A stretch of DNA of 64,000 nucleotides from Nocardia australiensis (GTDB lineage: Bacteria; Actinomycetota; Actinomycetes; Mycobacteriales; Mycobacteriaceae): positions 2,170,001-2,234,000 of the forward strand of contig NZ_JAJFZM010000001.1 of assembly GCF_020733705.1 (NCBI RefSeq), written 5' to 3'. The position numbers and the translations under genes were made by a program. Under the pieces are notes generated by a model. It made no database searches and was not told where the DNA came from. It saw only the letters and a program-made list of their open reading frames with translations. Positions 53,252 to 61,671 of the stretch are shown in pieces (within the stretch, counting starts at the first letter, position 1; each line of letters opens with the position of its first letter).

Positions 53252-56200
53252 ATGGAGTCAGCACAGCGACAGGGGGAACGATCCCGGCGGGCGTGGACAA
53301 CAGATGATTCGGCGATCGACCGGGACCAAATCCGTGCCGCAATAGCCCGGCAACTCGACGTGCCCGCGGACACCATCACCGACGACGCCGACCTAATTCA
53401 GCTGGGCCTCGACTCCATCCGGACCATGAAGCTGGCCGGCGCCTGGCGCAAACGCGGCATCGACATAAATTTCGCGCTGTTGGCCGCGAACCCGACAGTC
53501 GACGGCTGGTTCGAACTGATCGGTGGCGCTGATGAATCCGACGCCATCGCGCCAGGGTATTCGAACAATTCTTGGGGATCGAATGATGCCGCGTGGCAGC
53601 CTGATTCGACGCATTCGCGTCCGGCTGGTGGGGCCGAGGATCCGGTGACGTCCGATACCGATGACCCTCCGTTCGCGCTCGCGCCGATGCAGCACGCGTA
53701 TTGGATCGGGCGGTCGGAGTCGCATGAGCTCGGCGGGGTCGCGGCGCACCTGTATGTCGAATTCGATGGTGCGGGTGTCGATCCTGTACGGCTGGAGCGT
53801 GCGGTCGACGACCTTGTGCGGCGGCATCCGATGCTGCGAACCCGGTTCCTGCCCGACGGTACGCAGCAGACGATGACGCGGCCCGGGCGGCCGGTGTGGA
53901 CATGCACCGACCTACGTGGGCTCGATCGGCAAGAGGTCGAGCGCGCGTTGGAGTCGCTGCGGGACAACAACACCCATCAACGCATGGCGGTCGAGGACGG
54001 TCAGGTCATCGACATCGCGCTGACCTTGCTCGACAATGACCGCACCAGGTTGCACCTCGATGTCGACATGCTGGCGGCGGACGCGATGAGCTATCGCATT
54101 CTGCTCGATGATCTCGCTCGGCTGTATCGCGGCCAGACACTGCCGCCGCAGACATATACCTTCCAGCGTTACCTCGCCGATAATCCCAGTGGTGTCGGCG
54201 CCGAACATGATCGGGATCGGCAGTGGTGGCAGCAGCGGCTGCCCGAGCTGCCTGGGGTTCCGGAACTGCCGCAGGCATCCCCTGGTCCGGCCCGCGACGC
54301 GGGTGTACAGGCCGCTCACAACAAGACCGTGCGTTACCACCGCTGGCTCGCCCCCGAGGCGAAGGCGCGGGTGTTCGACGCTGCGCACGCCAGGGGGATT
54401 ACCCCCGCGATGGCGCTGGCATCGGTGTTCGCCGAGACCATCGGCGGTTGGTCGGCCCAGCGTCGGTTCCTGCTGAATTTGCCGCTGTTCCACCGGGAGC
54501 CGGTGCATCCGGAGATCGATCGGGTGGTCGGCGACTTCACGTCATCGGTACTGCTCGAGGTCGATGTGACCGAACCTGCCACCGTCACCGAACGGGCCCG
54601 CGCCCTGCAATCGAGCCTGCACACCGCCGGCGCGCACACGGCCTATGCCGGGTTGGAAGTGTTGCGCGATCTTGGTCGTTCGCGCGGCGAGCCGGTGCTC
54701 GCGCCGATTGTCTACACCAGCGCACTCAACCTCGGTGAGTTGTTCGCCGACACCATTACCGAGACCTTCGGCGATCCCGTGTGGATCATCTCGCAGGGGC
54801 CGCAGGTGCTGCTGGACGCGCAGATCACCGAGGTGCGCGGTGGCCTGTTGTTGAACTGGGACGTGCGCGAATCCGCTTTTCCCGCAGGCGTTATCGAGGC
54901 GATGTTCGCCCGCTATATCGATGCCATCATGCGGCTGGCCGGTGACGTCGAATCGGCTGATGTGAGTCAGCCCTCGGCCGCGGGCTGGGATGCGGAGGCC
55001 GCCTTGCGGATACCGCTGGAGCAGGCGCAAGTACGGGCCCGCGTCAACGCCACGGCAGGGCCGGTCACCCGACGACTGCTGCATACCGGATTCTTCGCCA
55101 GCGCTGCGACGAATCCCGATGCGCCCGCGCTGATCTGGGAGCCGGGCGGCACCGTCTCCTACGGTCGACTGGCCGCCGAGGCATTGGCTATCGCCGGTGC
55201 GCTGCGCGGCGCCGGTGTGCTGCCGGGTGATTCGGTCGCGGTGCAGCTGCCGAAGGGCCCGGACCAGATCGTGGCGACGCTCGGCGTGCTCGCGGCGGGT
55301 GCGGTCTATGTGCCGATCGGGTTCGACCAGCCAGCCGCTCGTCGTGCGGAGATCCTGCGCACCGGCACGGTGGTCGCCGCGCTGACCGTCGGGAGTCGGA
55401 GCATTCCCGAGGTGCGGACCCTCGCGCTCGCCGAGGCCCGATCCCACCCGGAACCATTGCGGCGCCCCATCTTCGGTGATCCGGAAACGATCGCTTATGT
55501 GCTGTTCACCTCGGGTTCCACCGGTAAGCCCAAGGGGGTGCAGGTCCCGCATCGTGCGGCCATGAACACCATCGACGACCTGAACGAGCGTTTCGGGATC
55601 GGCGCGCGAGACCGTGCGCTCGCCCTTTCGGCACTCGAGTTCGATCTGTCGGTGTATGACATCTTCGGCATGCTGAGTGCGGGCGGCGCCGTGGTCACGG
55701 TGGACGAGGCTCAGCGCACTGAACCCGCGCGCTGGGTGGAACTCGCAGTGCGCCACGATGTTTCGCTCATCAACTGTGTACCGAGCCTATTGGACATGCT
55801 GCTGACCGCTACCGGCGGCCTGCGCCTCGACGCGCTGCGCACCGTCATCCTCGGCGGTGACTGGGTGGAGGTCACGCTGCCGGGCAGGCTCGCCGCGGTG
55901 GCACCCGACTGCCGGTTCGCCGGACTCGGTGGCGCCACCGAAACCGCGATCCACTCGACCATCTGCGAGGTCATCGACGCGCAGGTGCCCGCCGATTGGA
56001 CCGCCGTGCCGTATGGCGTCCCGCTGCGCAATGTGCAGTGCCGTGTCGTCGGCCCCACTGGCCACGACTGCCCCGATTGGGTGACCGGTGAGTTGTGGAT
56101 CGGTGGTGCCGGCGTCGCGGCCGGCTATCGCGGCGACCCGGAGCGCACCGCCGAACGTTTCGTCGTGCACGACGGCATGCGCTGGTACCGCACCGGTGAC

Positions 56201-56899
56201 CTGGCTCGCTACCGTCCCGACGGTGCCCTCGAATTCCTCGGCCGCGCCGATCATCAGGTGAAGATCCGTGGTTATCGCGTGGAACTGGGTGAGGTAGAGA
56301 GCGCGCTGCGTCAGACGCCAGGCGTCCACCAAGCCATCGCGGCCGTGGTAGGTGCCGCCGCTCCGAAACTGGTGGCCGCCCTTGTCGCCGAACCGAACGC
56401 CGAAATCACTTCCGATGTGGTACTCGCGGCGGTCGCGGATCTCCTGCCGTCGTACATGATTCCGGCGCGCCTGGAGATACTCGCCCACCTGCCGCTCACC
56501 TCGAATGCCAAGCCGGACCGCGCGGCAATCCGTGCCCTGCACGAGAGCATCGAAACCACCGCCGAATTCGTGGCCGCGAGCACCGATTTGGAGCGTGCGC
56601 TCGCCGACATCGTCGCGACCGTCCTCGAGACCGATCGGGTCGGCGCAACCGACGATTTCTTCGCCCTCGGCGGGGACTCGGTACTGGCGACCACGGTCAT
56701 CGCCAGGATCCGTGAGTGGCTGGACGCCTCCGACACCATCGTCGCCGATCTATTCGCGGCCCGCACCGTGGCAGGTCTGGCGCACCGGCTACTCGAACGC
56801 GAGGAACGCAAGGGCTCGACCGGTCGATTGGAAGCAGTCGCCGGAATGTATCTGGAGGTTGCGGCCATGAGTGATGATGAGGTGCTCACCCAGGTGTGA
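53252..56899 (+). CDS. mbtB: Siderophore NRPS, ArCP-Cy-A-PCP (MbtB type)
   Basis: Accepts salicylate from MbtA and condenses and cyclises it with Ser or Thr to a hydroxyphenyl-oxazoline. 1215 aa in order: aryl carrier (Ser55 in LGLDSIRTM), cyclisation domain with the DxxxxDxxS motif (DMLAADAMS, about residues 272-280), adenylation domain (LFTSGSTGKPKGV, GGATETAIHSTI, YRTGDLARY, GRADHQVKIRGYRVE) and a carrier domain (Ser1143 in LGGDSVLA). No thioesterase follows. ATG at 53252 has AAGGAG 12 bp upstream; a GTG at 53225 is the alternative. A-domain specificity is inferred. Confidence 0.92.
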   Translation: MESAQRQGERSRRAWTTDDSAIDRDQIRAAIARQLDVPADTITDDADLIQLGLDSIRTMKLAGAWRKRGIDINFALLAANPTVDGWFELIGGADESDAIAPGYSNNSWGSNDAAWQPDSTHSRPAGGAEDPVTSDTDDPPFALAPMQHAYWIGRSESHELGGVAAHLYVEFDGAGVDPVRLERAVDDLVRRHPMLRTRFLPDGTQQTMTRPGRPVWTCTDLRGLDRQEVERALESLRDNNTHQRMAVEDGQVIDIALTLLDNDRTRLHLDVDMLAADAMSYRILLDDLARLYRGQTLPPQTYTFQRYLADNPSGVGAEHDRDRQWWQQRLPELPGVPELPQASPGPARDAGVQAAHNKTVRYHRWLAPEAKARVFDAAHARGITPAMALASVFAETIGGWSAQRRFLLNLPLFHREPVHPEIDRVVGDFTSSVLLEVDVTEPATVTERARALQSSLHTAGAHTAYAGLEVLRDLGRSRGEPVLAPIVYTSALNLGELFADTITETFGDPVWIISQGPQVLLDAQITEVRGGLLLNWDVRESAFPAGVIEAMFARYIDAIMRLAGDVESADVSQPSAAGWDAEAALRIPLEQAQVRARVNATAGPVTRRLLHTGFFASAATNPDAPALIWEPGGTVSYGRLAAEALAIAGALRGAGVLPGDSVAVQLPKGPDQIVATLGVLAAGAVYVPIGFDQPAARRAEILRTGTVVAALTVGSRSIPEVRTLALAEARSHPEPLRRPIFGDPETIAYVLFTSGSTGKPKGVQVPHRAAMNTIDDLNERFGIGARDRALALSALEFDLSVYDIFGMLSAGGAVVTVDEAQRTEPARWVELAVRHDVSLINCVPSLLDMLLTATGGLRLDALRTVILGGDWVEVTLPGRLAAVAPDCRFAGLGGATETAIHSTICEVIDAQVPADWTAVPYGVPLRNVQCRVVGPTGHDCPDWVTGELWIGGAGVAAGYRGDPERTAERFVVHDGMRWYRTGDLARYRPDGALEFLGRADHQVKIRGYRVELGEVESALRQTPGVHQAIAAVVGAAAPKLVAALVAEPNAEITSDVVLAAVADLLPSYMIPARLEILAHLPLTSNAKPDRAAIRALHESIETTAEFVAASTDLERALADIVATVLETDRVGATDDFFALGGDSVLATTVIARIREWLDASDTIVADLFAARTVAGLAHRLLEREERKGSTGRLEAVAGMYLEVAAMSDDEVLTQV

Positions 56900-57199
56900 C
56901 ACCAGGTTGGTGGGCGATCGTCGCATGACCCGCCACGCGTTGCCGGCAGTGCCACATGCGGGGCTCGTGACGCTCGCAGCAGGCCGATGTACTGATCAAC
57001 AATGCGACAGCCCGAATCCGCATCCACAAGGTGCTGGACTTGCCTGTGGAGCTACGGACGACCCCAATAGTTGAGAGGTGGTGAAAAGCGGCCGACGAGC
57101 CGCGCGCGATCGCTCCGGCTGTCCGCACTGCCCGCGAACTGCCGGACCGCATTAGCCTGTTCACCACCTACACAGCCCAAGCCACTGCCAAGGAGTGAG
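56900..57199. pseudogene. Intergenic with scarred fragments of the SDR gene
   Basis: 56931-56968 matches 57778-57816, just upstream of the SDR gene, with few differences (shared core CCGGCAG.GCCACATGCGG). About 12 bases on, 56980-57006 matches the SDR codons for the NNAG motif at 58106-58132. The two pieces are joined with about 290 bp missing, so this is the debris of a duplicated, internally deleted SDR 5' region. No gene is present. Confidence 0.55.
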
Positions 57200-57691
57200 A
57201 TGCCCCCGATCCAGGTCGCGGTTTGCGGACCACGGCACTGCACCGACATGGACGCGGACAATGCGCGGGAGGTCGGCCGCCTGCTGGCCGAGACCGGGGC
57301 AACTGTGCTGTGCGGCGGGGGAATTGGGGTGATGGCGGCGGTTGCCGAAGGTGCGTCATCGGAAGGCGGTTTGGTGATCGGCGTGCGGCCGGACGCCGAT
57401 CGGTCTCGCGTCTGCGACGGACTGTCCGCGGTTCTATACACGAATATGGGTGAGGCCCGGAACGCGATCCTGGTCTGGTCGGCGGATGCCGTGATTGTGG
57501 TTGGCGGCTCGTGGGGGACGCTGTCTGAGTTGGCGCTGGCGAATCGGCGTGGCGGGGTGCCGGTGGTGTCGGTCGGTGGCTGGCAGATCGTCGACGCCGA
57601 CGGCGCATCCGTAGGCGGGGGCTTCACGGCGGCGAATGCGGGCGAGGCTGTCGAATTCGCCCTAGCTCACGCCTCGGTCAGTCGATCCTGA
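57200..57691 (+). CDS. TIGR00725 family protein (LOG/lysine-decarboxylase-like Rossmann fold)
   Basis: 163-aa nucleotide-binding-type fold. Family segments: VAVCGPRHC at the N-terminus, LLAETGATVLCGGGIGVMAAVAEGA, and the GGSWGTLSELALA loop corresponding to the PGGxGTxxE motif of LOG-like proteins. Exact reaction unknown. ATG at 57200 has AAGGAG 4 bp upstream. It lies between fragments of the SDR gene and the SDR gene itself, so the duplication apparently framed it. Confidence 0.8.
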   Translation: MPPIQVAVCGPRHCTDMDADNAREVGRLLAETGATVLCGGGIGVMAAVAEGASSEGGLVIGVRPDADRSRVCDGLSAVLYTNMGEARNAILVWSADAVIVVGGSWGTLSELALANRRGGVPVVSVGGWQIVDADGASVGGGFTAANAGEAVEFALAHASVSRS

Positions 57692-57856
57692 ATCTGGCCG
57701 GTTAGCCTGATCCGCCTGTCGGTCGTGCAGGCACGGCAGATGCTCTTGACCGAGCGATCGGTTTCGTTGGGTATCCCCGCCGCGCGTTTGCCGGCAGCGC
57801 CACATGCGGGCTCGCTACCGGTTACGGCCGCGCCGTATCGGACTAGACTTCCGGGT

Positions 57857-58735
57857 ATGAGCAGGTGGGATGCCGCGAATGTGCCCGGTCAGGCCGGGCG
57901 GACGTTCGTCGTCACCGGCGCCAACGGTGGGCTGGGAGCGGCAACCGTGCGCGCGTTGGTGGCGGCGGGGGCAGCGGTGATCCTGGCCTGTCGCAATGTG
58001 GCGAAGGGTGAGTACGTCGCCGCCGCACTCGGCGAGCGGGCACAGGTGCGCAGGCTCGATCTCGCGGATCTGGCTTCCGTGCGGGAGTTCGCCGATTCGG
58101 TATCGCAGGTCGATGTGCTCATCAACAATGCTGGTGTGATGGCGCTGCCGCTCAGACGGACCGCCGATGGGTTCGAAATGCAGTTCGGCACAAATCATCT
58201 CGGCCACTTCGCCCTGACCGGGCTGCTGCTGGACAAGATTTCGGACCGAGTGGTGACGGTGTCCAGCGGCGCGCACCGCATGGGAGAGCTCGATCTGGAC
58301 GATCTGAACTGGGAGCGCCGCAAGTATCGGCGATGGGCCGCGTACGGCCAAGCCAAGCTCGCCAATCTGATGTTCGCTTACGAACTGCAGCGCCGGCTGA
58401 CCGCGGCGGGATCGCCGAAACTATCGGTCGCGGCGCACCCCGGCTATGCGGCGACCGAACTGCAGTCGCATACCGAGTCGATTCAGGACATGGTCATGGC
58501 GCTCGGTAATCGGCTACTGGCGCAGAGCGCCGAAATGGGTGCACTGCCATCACTTTTCGCGGCGACCGAAAAGGTCGAGCCGGGTGCGTACTATGGGCCG
58601 AACGGCCGGATGGGGCTGCACGGCTATCCCGGGCGGTCCGGTTCGAGCGCGGCGGCGAAGGACGAGCGGGTCGCGCGCGAGCTATGGGAGTTGTCGGAGA
58701 AACTGACCGGCGTCACCTACACCTTCGGCGGGTAA
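57857..58735 (+). CDS. Short-chain dehydrogenase/reductase (retinol-dehydrogenase-like)
   Basis: 292-aa NAD(P)H oxidoreductase of the classical SDR fold: cofactor loop TGANGGLGAATV, DLADLASVREFAD, NNAGVMALP, catalytic Ser in TVSSGAHRMG and YxxxK in YGQAKLAN. Similar to the retinol-dehydrogenase-like SDRs common in actinobacteria; the substrate is unknown. ATG at 57857 (MSRWDAANVP) is preferred over an upstream reading. Ends 4 bp from the convergent dsbB-like gene. Confidence 0.88.
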   Translation: MSRWDAANVPGQAGRTFVVTGANGGLGAATVRALVAAGAAVILACRNVAKGEYVAAALGERAQVRRLDLADLASVREFADSVSQVDVLINNAGVMALPLRRTADGFEMQFGTNHLGHFALTGLLLDKISDRVVTVSSGAHRMGELDLDDLNWERRKYRRWAAYGQAKLANLMFAYELQRRLTAAGSPKLSVAAHPGYAATELQSHTESIQDMVMALGNRLLAQSAEMGALPSLFAATEKVEPGAYYGPNGRMGLHGYPGRSGSSAAAKDERVARELWELSEKLTGVTYTFGG

Positions 58736-58738
58736 CGC

Positions 58739-59368
58739 TCAGCCCAGTATTTGCAGGTCGTAGAAGATTTGGTAGCGGTTCGGGTCGTCGGGCAGAAACC
58801 AGTGGAAACCCTCCAGCGCGAAGATAGCGATCAGATTGATCGCCAGCACGATGCCGAGGAACCACAGCGCGATCATCCCGATGATCCGCTGTGGAGTCGC
58901 CGAGATGGATGCGGCAGCAGTGCGGTGTGAAAACGACAGCACCACACCGATGGTCGCGATCGCGGCCACGAAAAGAATCAACGCCCAGACATATAGGTGC
59001 AGGCCGAGCAACGGATCGCCGTAGCCGGGGTCGCCCGGCAGGATGTGCAGCATGGTCTGGCGCCAGGAAGCGAATCCGCCTGCGACGCAGCCGACTACGG
59101 TCAGTCCCCAGCCTGCGGCGTAGTCGGTGGCCTCGATCGCCCCGTTCATGCCCTCGCGCACGATGGTCGCCGCGCCGAGCGCCGCCAGCGCCATGAACAT
59201 GCGCTGGACGACGCACAGCGGGCACGGATATTCCCATGCGCCGAACTGAAAGGCGAGCCCGCCACAGATCACCCCGGTCCACCCGAGCACGAACACCACC
59301 GCCAGCCAGTATTGAAGCTGCCCGAGCGCCGCGCGCCTACGTGTTGTCGATGCCGTAATGACCGACAT
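58739..59368 (-). CDS. dsbB: Disulfide bond formation protein B (DsbB family)
   Basis: Membrane quinone-linked oxidase that reoxidises a DsbA-like thiol oxidase. 209 aa, four or five spans; first-loop CxxC in YPCPLCVVQRMFM. The second periplasmic cysteine pair of E. coli DsbB is not obvious, so the redox path may differ. Its ATG overlaps the stop of the small DUF5993 gene (TGATG), a pairing commonly seen for this family. Confidence 0.85.
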   Translation of the reverse strand: MSVITASTTRRRAALGQLQYWLAVVFVLGWTGVICGGLAFQFGAWEYPCPLCVVQRMFMALAALGAATIVREGMNGAIEATDYAAGWGLTVVGCVAGGFASWRQTMLHILPGDPGYGDPLLGLHLYVWALILFVAAIATIGVVLSFSHRTAAASISATPQRIIGMIALWFLGIVLAINLIAIFALEGFHWFLPDDPNRYQIFYDLQILG

Positions 59369-59532
59369 CAGTAGCTCAATCCGAGTCCGAGGCCGCTGGT
59401 TATGTGATGGGCGAGCAACAGCACCGTCGCGATCAGTAGCACCCACCACGCGCCGATCACCACCCGCCGGGAGCGTTGCTGGAACAGGGCGATCATGGCC
59501 GCCAGCAAACCCGCGAAAATGAGGGTGTCCAT
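59368..59532 (-). CDS. DUF5993 family small membrane protein
   Basis: 54 aa with two membrane spans: MDTLIFAGLLAAMIALF, then RRVVIGAWWVLLIATVLLLA followed by HHITSGLGLGL. The HHIT motif and place directly upstream of dsbB, with overlapping stop and start, are typical of DUF5993. Function unknown; probably works with the DsbB homologue. Confidence 0.8.
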   Translation of the reverse strand: MDTLIFAGLLAAMIALFQQRSRRVVIGAWWVLLIATVLLLAHHITSGLGLGLSY

Positions 59533-59696
59533 GCTGCGGACCGTACCTGCCGGTGCCTCTTACCAGCGGGAATGATGCGTGGACACGCCGTAATCGGCGG
59601 CCTCGGTGGGCCGGGCTTGTCAAGACTAGGCGCCCGACGCCTGGCCCAACCGGCCCCGGCCCCGCCACGCCGCCAACGCTGAGTCGTTAGTGACTC

Positions 59697-59801
59697 ATGC
59701 CATGCCTGATCGCCGCCATCGCGATGATCAATGCCTGGAACCGGATGAACGTCATCGCCCGCACCCCCGCGGGCAGCTACGAGCCAGGCCAGTGGGGCTG
59801 A
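59697..59801 (+). pseudogene. 3' fragment of a carboxymuconolactone-decarboxylase-like gene
   Basis: 34 codons read MPCLIAAIAMINAWNRMNVI then ARTPAGSYEPGQWG and stop. AIAMINAWNR is the conserved C-terminal helix of CMD/AhpD-like proteins. The other ~80% of the gene is missing. This family is the usual partner of ECF41 sigma factors, and such a sigma gene lies 1.9 kb away. Nothing else is recognised in 59533-59860. Confidence 0.6.
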
Positions 59802-59860
59802 GACGGCCCTGAACGCGCCGTGCCCGTGCGGCGCGTTCACTGCCTGGTACTGTTTCCGAC

Positions 59861-59932
59861 GTGCAGCGCGTGTATTTCTGGTTTAGCAAGCCGGCCCCGG
59901 GTGGGTCGGTCTGCGGCAACCTGCTGCGCTGA
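59861..59932 (+). CDS. Aromatic leader peptide of aroG (Tyr-Phe-Trp-Phe)
   Basis: 23-codon ORF, MQRVYFWFSKPAPGG and eight more residues, with four aromatic codons in a row (TAT TTC TGG TTT) at positions 5-8. It sits 84 bp upstream of the DAHP synthase start. Four consecutive aromatic codons, including Tyr, Phe and Trp, ahead of the first enzyme of aromatic biosynthesis point to attenuation by ribosome stalling when aromatic charged tRNAs are low. GTG start; no strong ribosome-binding site. Confidence 0.7.
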   Translation: MQRVYFWFSKPAPGGSVCGNLLR

Positions 59933-60013
59933 CCAACTTCCACCCCGAGCCGGATGATGACCGGCTCGATGGGTATCGCATCCGTGGGTCGGCCTGATAA
60001 AAAGGAACCCACC
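59901..60013 (+). promoter_or_regulatory. Alternative-pairing region between aromatic leader and aroG
   Basis: GTGGGTCGG occurs at 59901 and again at 59984; both can pair through GTGGGT with ACCCAC at 60007-60012, next to the aroG ribosome-binding site (AAAGGAA). Between them GAGCCGG / CCGGCTC (59947-59953, 59961-59967) forms a hairpin. The second GTGGGT/ACCCAC pairing would bury the ribosome-binding site, so stalling in the leader could free it. Switch mechanism is inferred. Confidence 0.5.
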
Positions 60014-60016
60014 ACG

Positions 60017-61108
60017 ATGACTACTGCAGCCGACGTCAACGCGCGGCATTCCGATCTCGATCATCAACGCACCCTCAGCGTGAGCCCACTGCGCTCGCCC
60101 GCCGAGGTGCGCCGGGTACACCCCACCACTGACGCGCTCGCCGATACGGTCCGCGCGGGCCGCGAGCACACCGTCGATGTGCTCACCGGCGCCGACGACC
60201 GCCTCATGGTGATCGTGGGACCGTGCTCGGTGCACGATCCGGCCGCCGCACTGGACTACGCGCGCCGATTGGCCGCCAAAGCGGCCGAACTGGACGATCG
60301 GCTGCACGTGGTAATGCGGGTGTACTTCGAGAAGCCGCGCACCACCCTCGGCTGGAAGGGTCTGATCAACGACCCGCACCTGGACGGCTCTTTCGACGTC
60401 AATACCGGGCTCGGCATCGGTCGCAAACTGCTTGCCGACATCACCGCGCTCGGCCTGCCGGTGGCGTGCGAATTCCTCGACCCGATAACCCCGCAGTACA
60501 TCGCGGACCTGGTCTCCTACGGCGCCATCGGCGCCCGTACCGCGGCCAGCCAGGTACATCGTCAGCTGAGCAGCGCGCTGTCGATGCCGGTCGGCATCAA
60601 GAACGGCACCGATGGTGACGTGCAGGTCGCGGTCGACGGCGTGCGCGCCGCCGCGGCCAGCCACGTGTTCCCCGGCACCGACCTGGATGGCCGGGCCGCG
60701 CTTATCCGCACCTCGGGTAATCCCGACTGCCACGTGATCCTGCGCGGCGGCAGTACCGGTCCGAACTACGACGCGGCCTCGGTCGCGGAGGCATGCATCC
60801 GGCTGGAGAAGGCTTCGCTGCCGCAACGAATCGTGGTGGATGCCAGCCATGGCAACAGCAACAAGGATCACAACAAGCAGGTCGACGTGGTCACCGATAT
60901 CGCGGGCAGGCTGGCGGCCGGTGAGCCGGGCATGGTCGGTGTGATGTTGGAGAGTTTCCTCGTCGCCGGTCGTCAGGACCTGACCCTCGGCCGGGCCGGC
61001 GAGCTCGCTTACGGCCGATCGATCACCGACGCCTGCCTGGACTGGGAGACCACCGCCACGCAACTCGATCGCCTCGCCGAGGCCGTCGCACAGCGCCGAA
61101 ACCGCTGA
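60017..61108 (+). CDS. aroG: 3-deoxy-7-phosphoheptulonate synthase (DAHP synthase, class I)
   Basis: Phosphoenolpyruvate plus erythrose-4-phosphate to DAHP, the entry to the shikimate pathway. 363 aa AroF/G/H type: IVGPCSVHDPAAALDYARRL, YFEKPRTTLGWKGLINDP, VGIKNGTDG and VDASHGNSNKDHNKQ. Many Mycobacteriales use a class II enzyme, so this class I copy may be additional. ATG at 60017 has AAAGGAA 10 bp upstream. It supplies chorismate that salicylate synthase in the same window also uses. Confidence 0.94.
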   Translation: MTTAADVNARHSDLDHQRTLSVSPLRSPAEVRRVHPTTDALADTVRAGREHTVDVLTGADDRLMVIVGPCSVHDPAAALDYARRLAAKAAELDDRLHVVMRVYFEKPRTTLGWKGLINDPHLDGSFDVNTGLGIGRKLLADITALGLPVACEFLDPITPQYIADLVSYGAIGARTAASQVHRQLSSALSMPVGIKNGTDGDVQVAVDGVRAAAASHVFPGTDLDGRAALIRTSGNPDCHVILRGGSTGPNYDAASVAEACIRLEKASLPQRIVVDASHGNSNKDHNKQVDVVTDIAGRLAAGEPGMVGVMLESFLVAGRQDLTLGRAGELAYGRSITDACLDWETTATQLDRLAEAVAQRRNR

Positions 61109-61145
61109 CGCCCATCGGCCGTCCCGGCGAAAGCCGGGGCACCGG

Positions 61146-61598
61146 TCAGACCCCCGATGGCCAGCCTTCCGCCGGATCCGGTGGGTCGCAGGCCAACCGT
61201 CCGGCCTGCCGGCTGTCGCGGCGGATCCCGCGTTGCACGCTGCCGAGCCGAGCCATGCCCTCATAACGAAAGCCGTTGCGGCGAGCTACTGCGGCGGAGG
61301 GGTGATTGCCCGCGAAGGCGTGCCAGCCTATGCGGCCGAGGGCTAAACCGTCAGCGTGGAAGCCGAATTCGCACACCATCGTGACCGCGCGCGACATCAT
61401 CCCGCGCGAGCGGTATTCGGGTGCCGGCCAGTAGCCGACCTCACGCGCGGATTCGTCGGCCTTGCCGAGACCGATCATTCCGATGACCGGTCCGTCCGCG
61501 CGCGGACGCAATGCCCAGATCGGGTTGTTGTCCGCCCAGCCCCGCGCGACAGCGGGTGATCCTCCATTCGAGCATGGTGTCACGCGTAGTCGGTCCAC
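61146..61598 (-). pseudogene. GNAT N-acetyltransferase, 5'-truncated
   Basis: The middle and C-terminal parts of a RimJ-like GNAT are clear: ARGWADNNPIWALRPRADG, VIGMIGLGKADESAREVGYW, then SRGMMSRAVTMVCEFGF and NHPSAAVARRNGFRYEGMA. About 45 N-terminal residues of the family are missing, and only 73 bp remain before the divergent sigma gene, so there is no room for them. The first strand of the fold is absent. Likely a non-functional remnant, although the acetyl-CoA loop survives. Confidence 0.65.
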
Positions 61599-61671
61599 TC
61601 ATCGGGTTTCGCCTCGCGGTCTCACGGGAGGTGTGGTAAATGGGTCGTTCGGCAGACCGTAGAATCTGACG

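Noticed and set aside
61123-61138. CCCGGC-GAAA-GCCGGG hairpin after aroG as terminator
   Set aside because: Short stem with no T-run; could be chance in high-GC DNA.
59837-61264. 475-codon minus-strand frame opposite aroG
   Set aside because: Antisense to a clear class I DAHP synthase; no family features.
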